DNA of 6,186 bases, from assembly GCA_030625695.1 (NCBI GenBank), contig DAOUQK010000228.1, positions 1 through 6,186 of the forward strand, given 5' to 3'. The stretch is from Paracoccaceae bacterium. Lineage in GTDB: Bacteria > Pseudomonadota > Alphaproteobacteria > Rhodobacterales > Rhodobacteraceae. This document shows, piece by piece, positions 5,812 to 6,186 of the stretch (positions are counted from its first letter, which is position 1; the number at the start of each line of letters is the position of its first letter). The notes under the pieces were generated by a model, which had not been told where the DNA came from, made no database searches, and saw only the letters and a list, made by a program, of their open reading frames with translations. The translations under genes and the position numbers were made by a program.

Positions 5812-5828
5812 GGTGGGGAAAACCCACC
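5812..5828 (-). terminator. Small G/C hairpin, possible weak terminator
   Basis: GGTGGG (5812-5817) pairs with CCCACC (5823-5828) around a five-base GAAAA loop (TTTTC on the minus strand). It lies 80 bases past the serine dehydratase stop, where a terminator would be expected. Neither strand has a U-run after the stem, so a factor-independent terminator is doubtful. It may instead be an mRNA-stabilising or Rho-associated structure. Confidence 0.3.
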
Positions 5829-5907
5829 TGTGCCCCGATTGGAGCACTCACGCTGCCTGGATTTTCATCCGACAAACAAGTCAGAACCCGGACGTCCCGG
5901 CATTACT

Positions 5908-6186
5908 TTAACAATTGGGCACATTCACGGCCAGCCCGCCAAGCGAGGTTTCCTTATAGTTACTGCTCATGTCCAGACCGGTTTGACGCATGGTTTCGAT
6001 GCAGGAATCCAGCGGTACGAAGTGTGTACCATCGCCGCGCAAGGCCAAACTTGCGGCGGTGACAGCCTTGACCGCGCCCAGTCCGTTGCGTTCGATACAC
6101 GGCACCTGAACCAACCCGCGCACCGGGTCGCAGGTCATGCCCAGATGATGCTCCAGCGCGATCTCGGCGGCGTTTTCCACTTGCGC
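5908..6186 (-). CDS. sdaA: L-serine dehydratase (iron-sulfur type), C-terminal end (partial)
   Basis: The final 92 codons of a leftward gene that continues past the right edge. The enzyme deaminates L-serine to pyruvate and ammonia using a [4Fe-4S] cluster. The fragment matches the C-terminal part of the bacterial enzyme closely: AAEIALEHHLGMTCDPV, LVQVPCIERN, LGAVKAVTAASLALRGDG, CIETMRQTG, YKETSLGGLAVNVPNC. The first two cysteines (fragment positions 19 and 30), eleven residues apart, match cluster ligands of the Legionella enzyme (Cys385 and Cys396). The third ligand would lie outside the window. The protein ends in Cys, the residue that inserts into the active site as a tail in the Legionella structure. 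E. coli SdaA is about 454 residues, so roughly a fifth is visible. I cannot tell here whether this is a single-chain or split-subunit form, though the former is usual in proteobacteria. The stop is TAA at 5910-5908. Confidence 0.95.
   Translation of the reverse strand, partial: AQVENAAEIALEHHLGMTCDPVRGLVQVPCIERNGLGAVKAVTAASLALRGDGTHFVPLDSCIETMRQTGLDMSSNYKETSLGGLAVNVPNC

Larger units (their letters stand above)
5705..5907. other. Intergenic region between serine dehydratase and transporter genes
   Basis: No convincing open frame or RNA gene is visible on either strand. Just past the serine dehydratase stop lies a short dyad, CCCGGACGTCCCGG (5887-5900), with the palindromic core GGACGTCC. Further on are a six-pair hairpin (5812-5828), a ten-base palindrome (5788-5797) and a GCGC inverted repeat with a six-base loop (5770-5783). 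Nearest the transporter the minus strand is AT-rich (TTGCAATTTAAAATA, 5741-5727), a plausible -10 region for its promoter, but I find no good -35 at standard spacing. Confidence 0.4.

Noticed and set aside
5887..5900. Dyad CCCGGACGTCCCGG as the serine dehydratase terminator
   Set aside because: The pairing is only four stable base pairs with a short loop, or an eight-base palindrome with no loop, and there is no U-run after it.

Overview
The window looks like ordinary chromosome from an alphaproteobacterium, most likely a marine Rhodobacterales (Roseobacter-clade) organism. This is an inference from gene content: a small two-helix DUF2842 protein directly behind purA, a GAF-like/class III cyclase, a long acidic protein with the N-terminal and C-terminal signatures I associate with Rhodobacteraceae, and moderately GC-rich codon use. 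I see no transposase, integrase, tRNA, CRISPR array or abrupt change in composition.

Layout, left to right. The 3' end of purA (adenylosuccinate synthetase) and a DUF2842 membrane protein run rightwards as a likely operon. They converge, 21 bases apart, on a leftward adenylate cyclase gene (N-terminal GAF-like region plus class III catalytic domain). Upstream of the cyclase is a strong hairpin terminator that ends a 2.2-kb leftward gene. That gene encodes a roughly 740-residue, very acidic, probably largely disordered protein with conserved globular ends. A 139-base divergent intergenic region separates it from the rightward thiamine pyrophosphokinase gene. The 3' end of the kinase gene overlaps, tail to tail by 26 bases, a leftward EamA/DMT-type ten-helix transporter gene. 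A 203-base intergenic region with several small dyads follows, then the C-terminal end of a leftward L-serine dehydratase gene that runs off the window.

Functionally these are mostly separate housekeeping units: purine synthesis, thiamine diphosphate formation, serine catabolism, metabolite export or import, and cAMP signalling. I do not see a clear multi-gene novel system. The least understood item is the acidic protein. It carries short conserved-looking basic or helical motifs inside a long acidic linker and ends in what may be a winged-helix-like domain. Such proteins are sometimes labelled CheA in databases, but nothing here supports a histidine kinase. The cyclase is the other point of interest: its substrate-specifying residues appear to be Lys/Thr, the class IIIb pattern linked to bicarbonate-responsive enzymes.

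Start codons were re-chosen from ribosome-binding sites and family alignment for four genes (cyclase, acidic protein, kinase, transporter). In each case the longest open frame begins at an implausible upstream codon.
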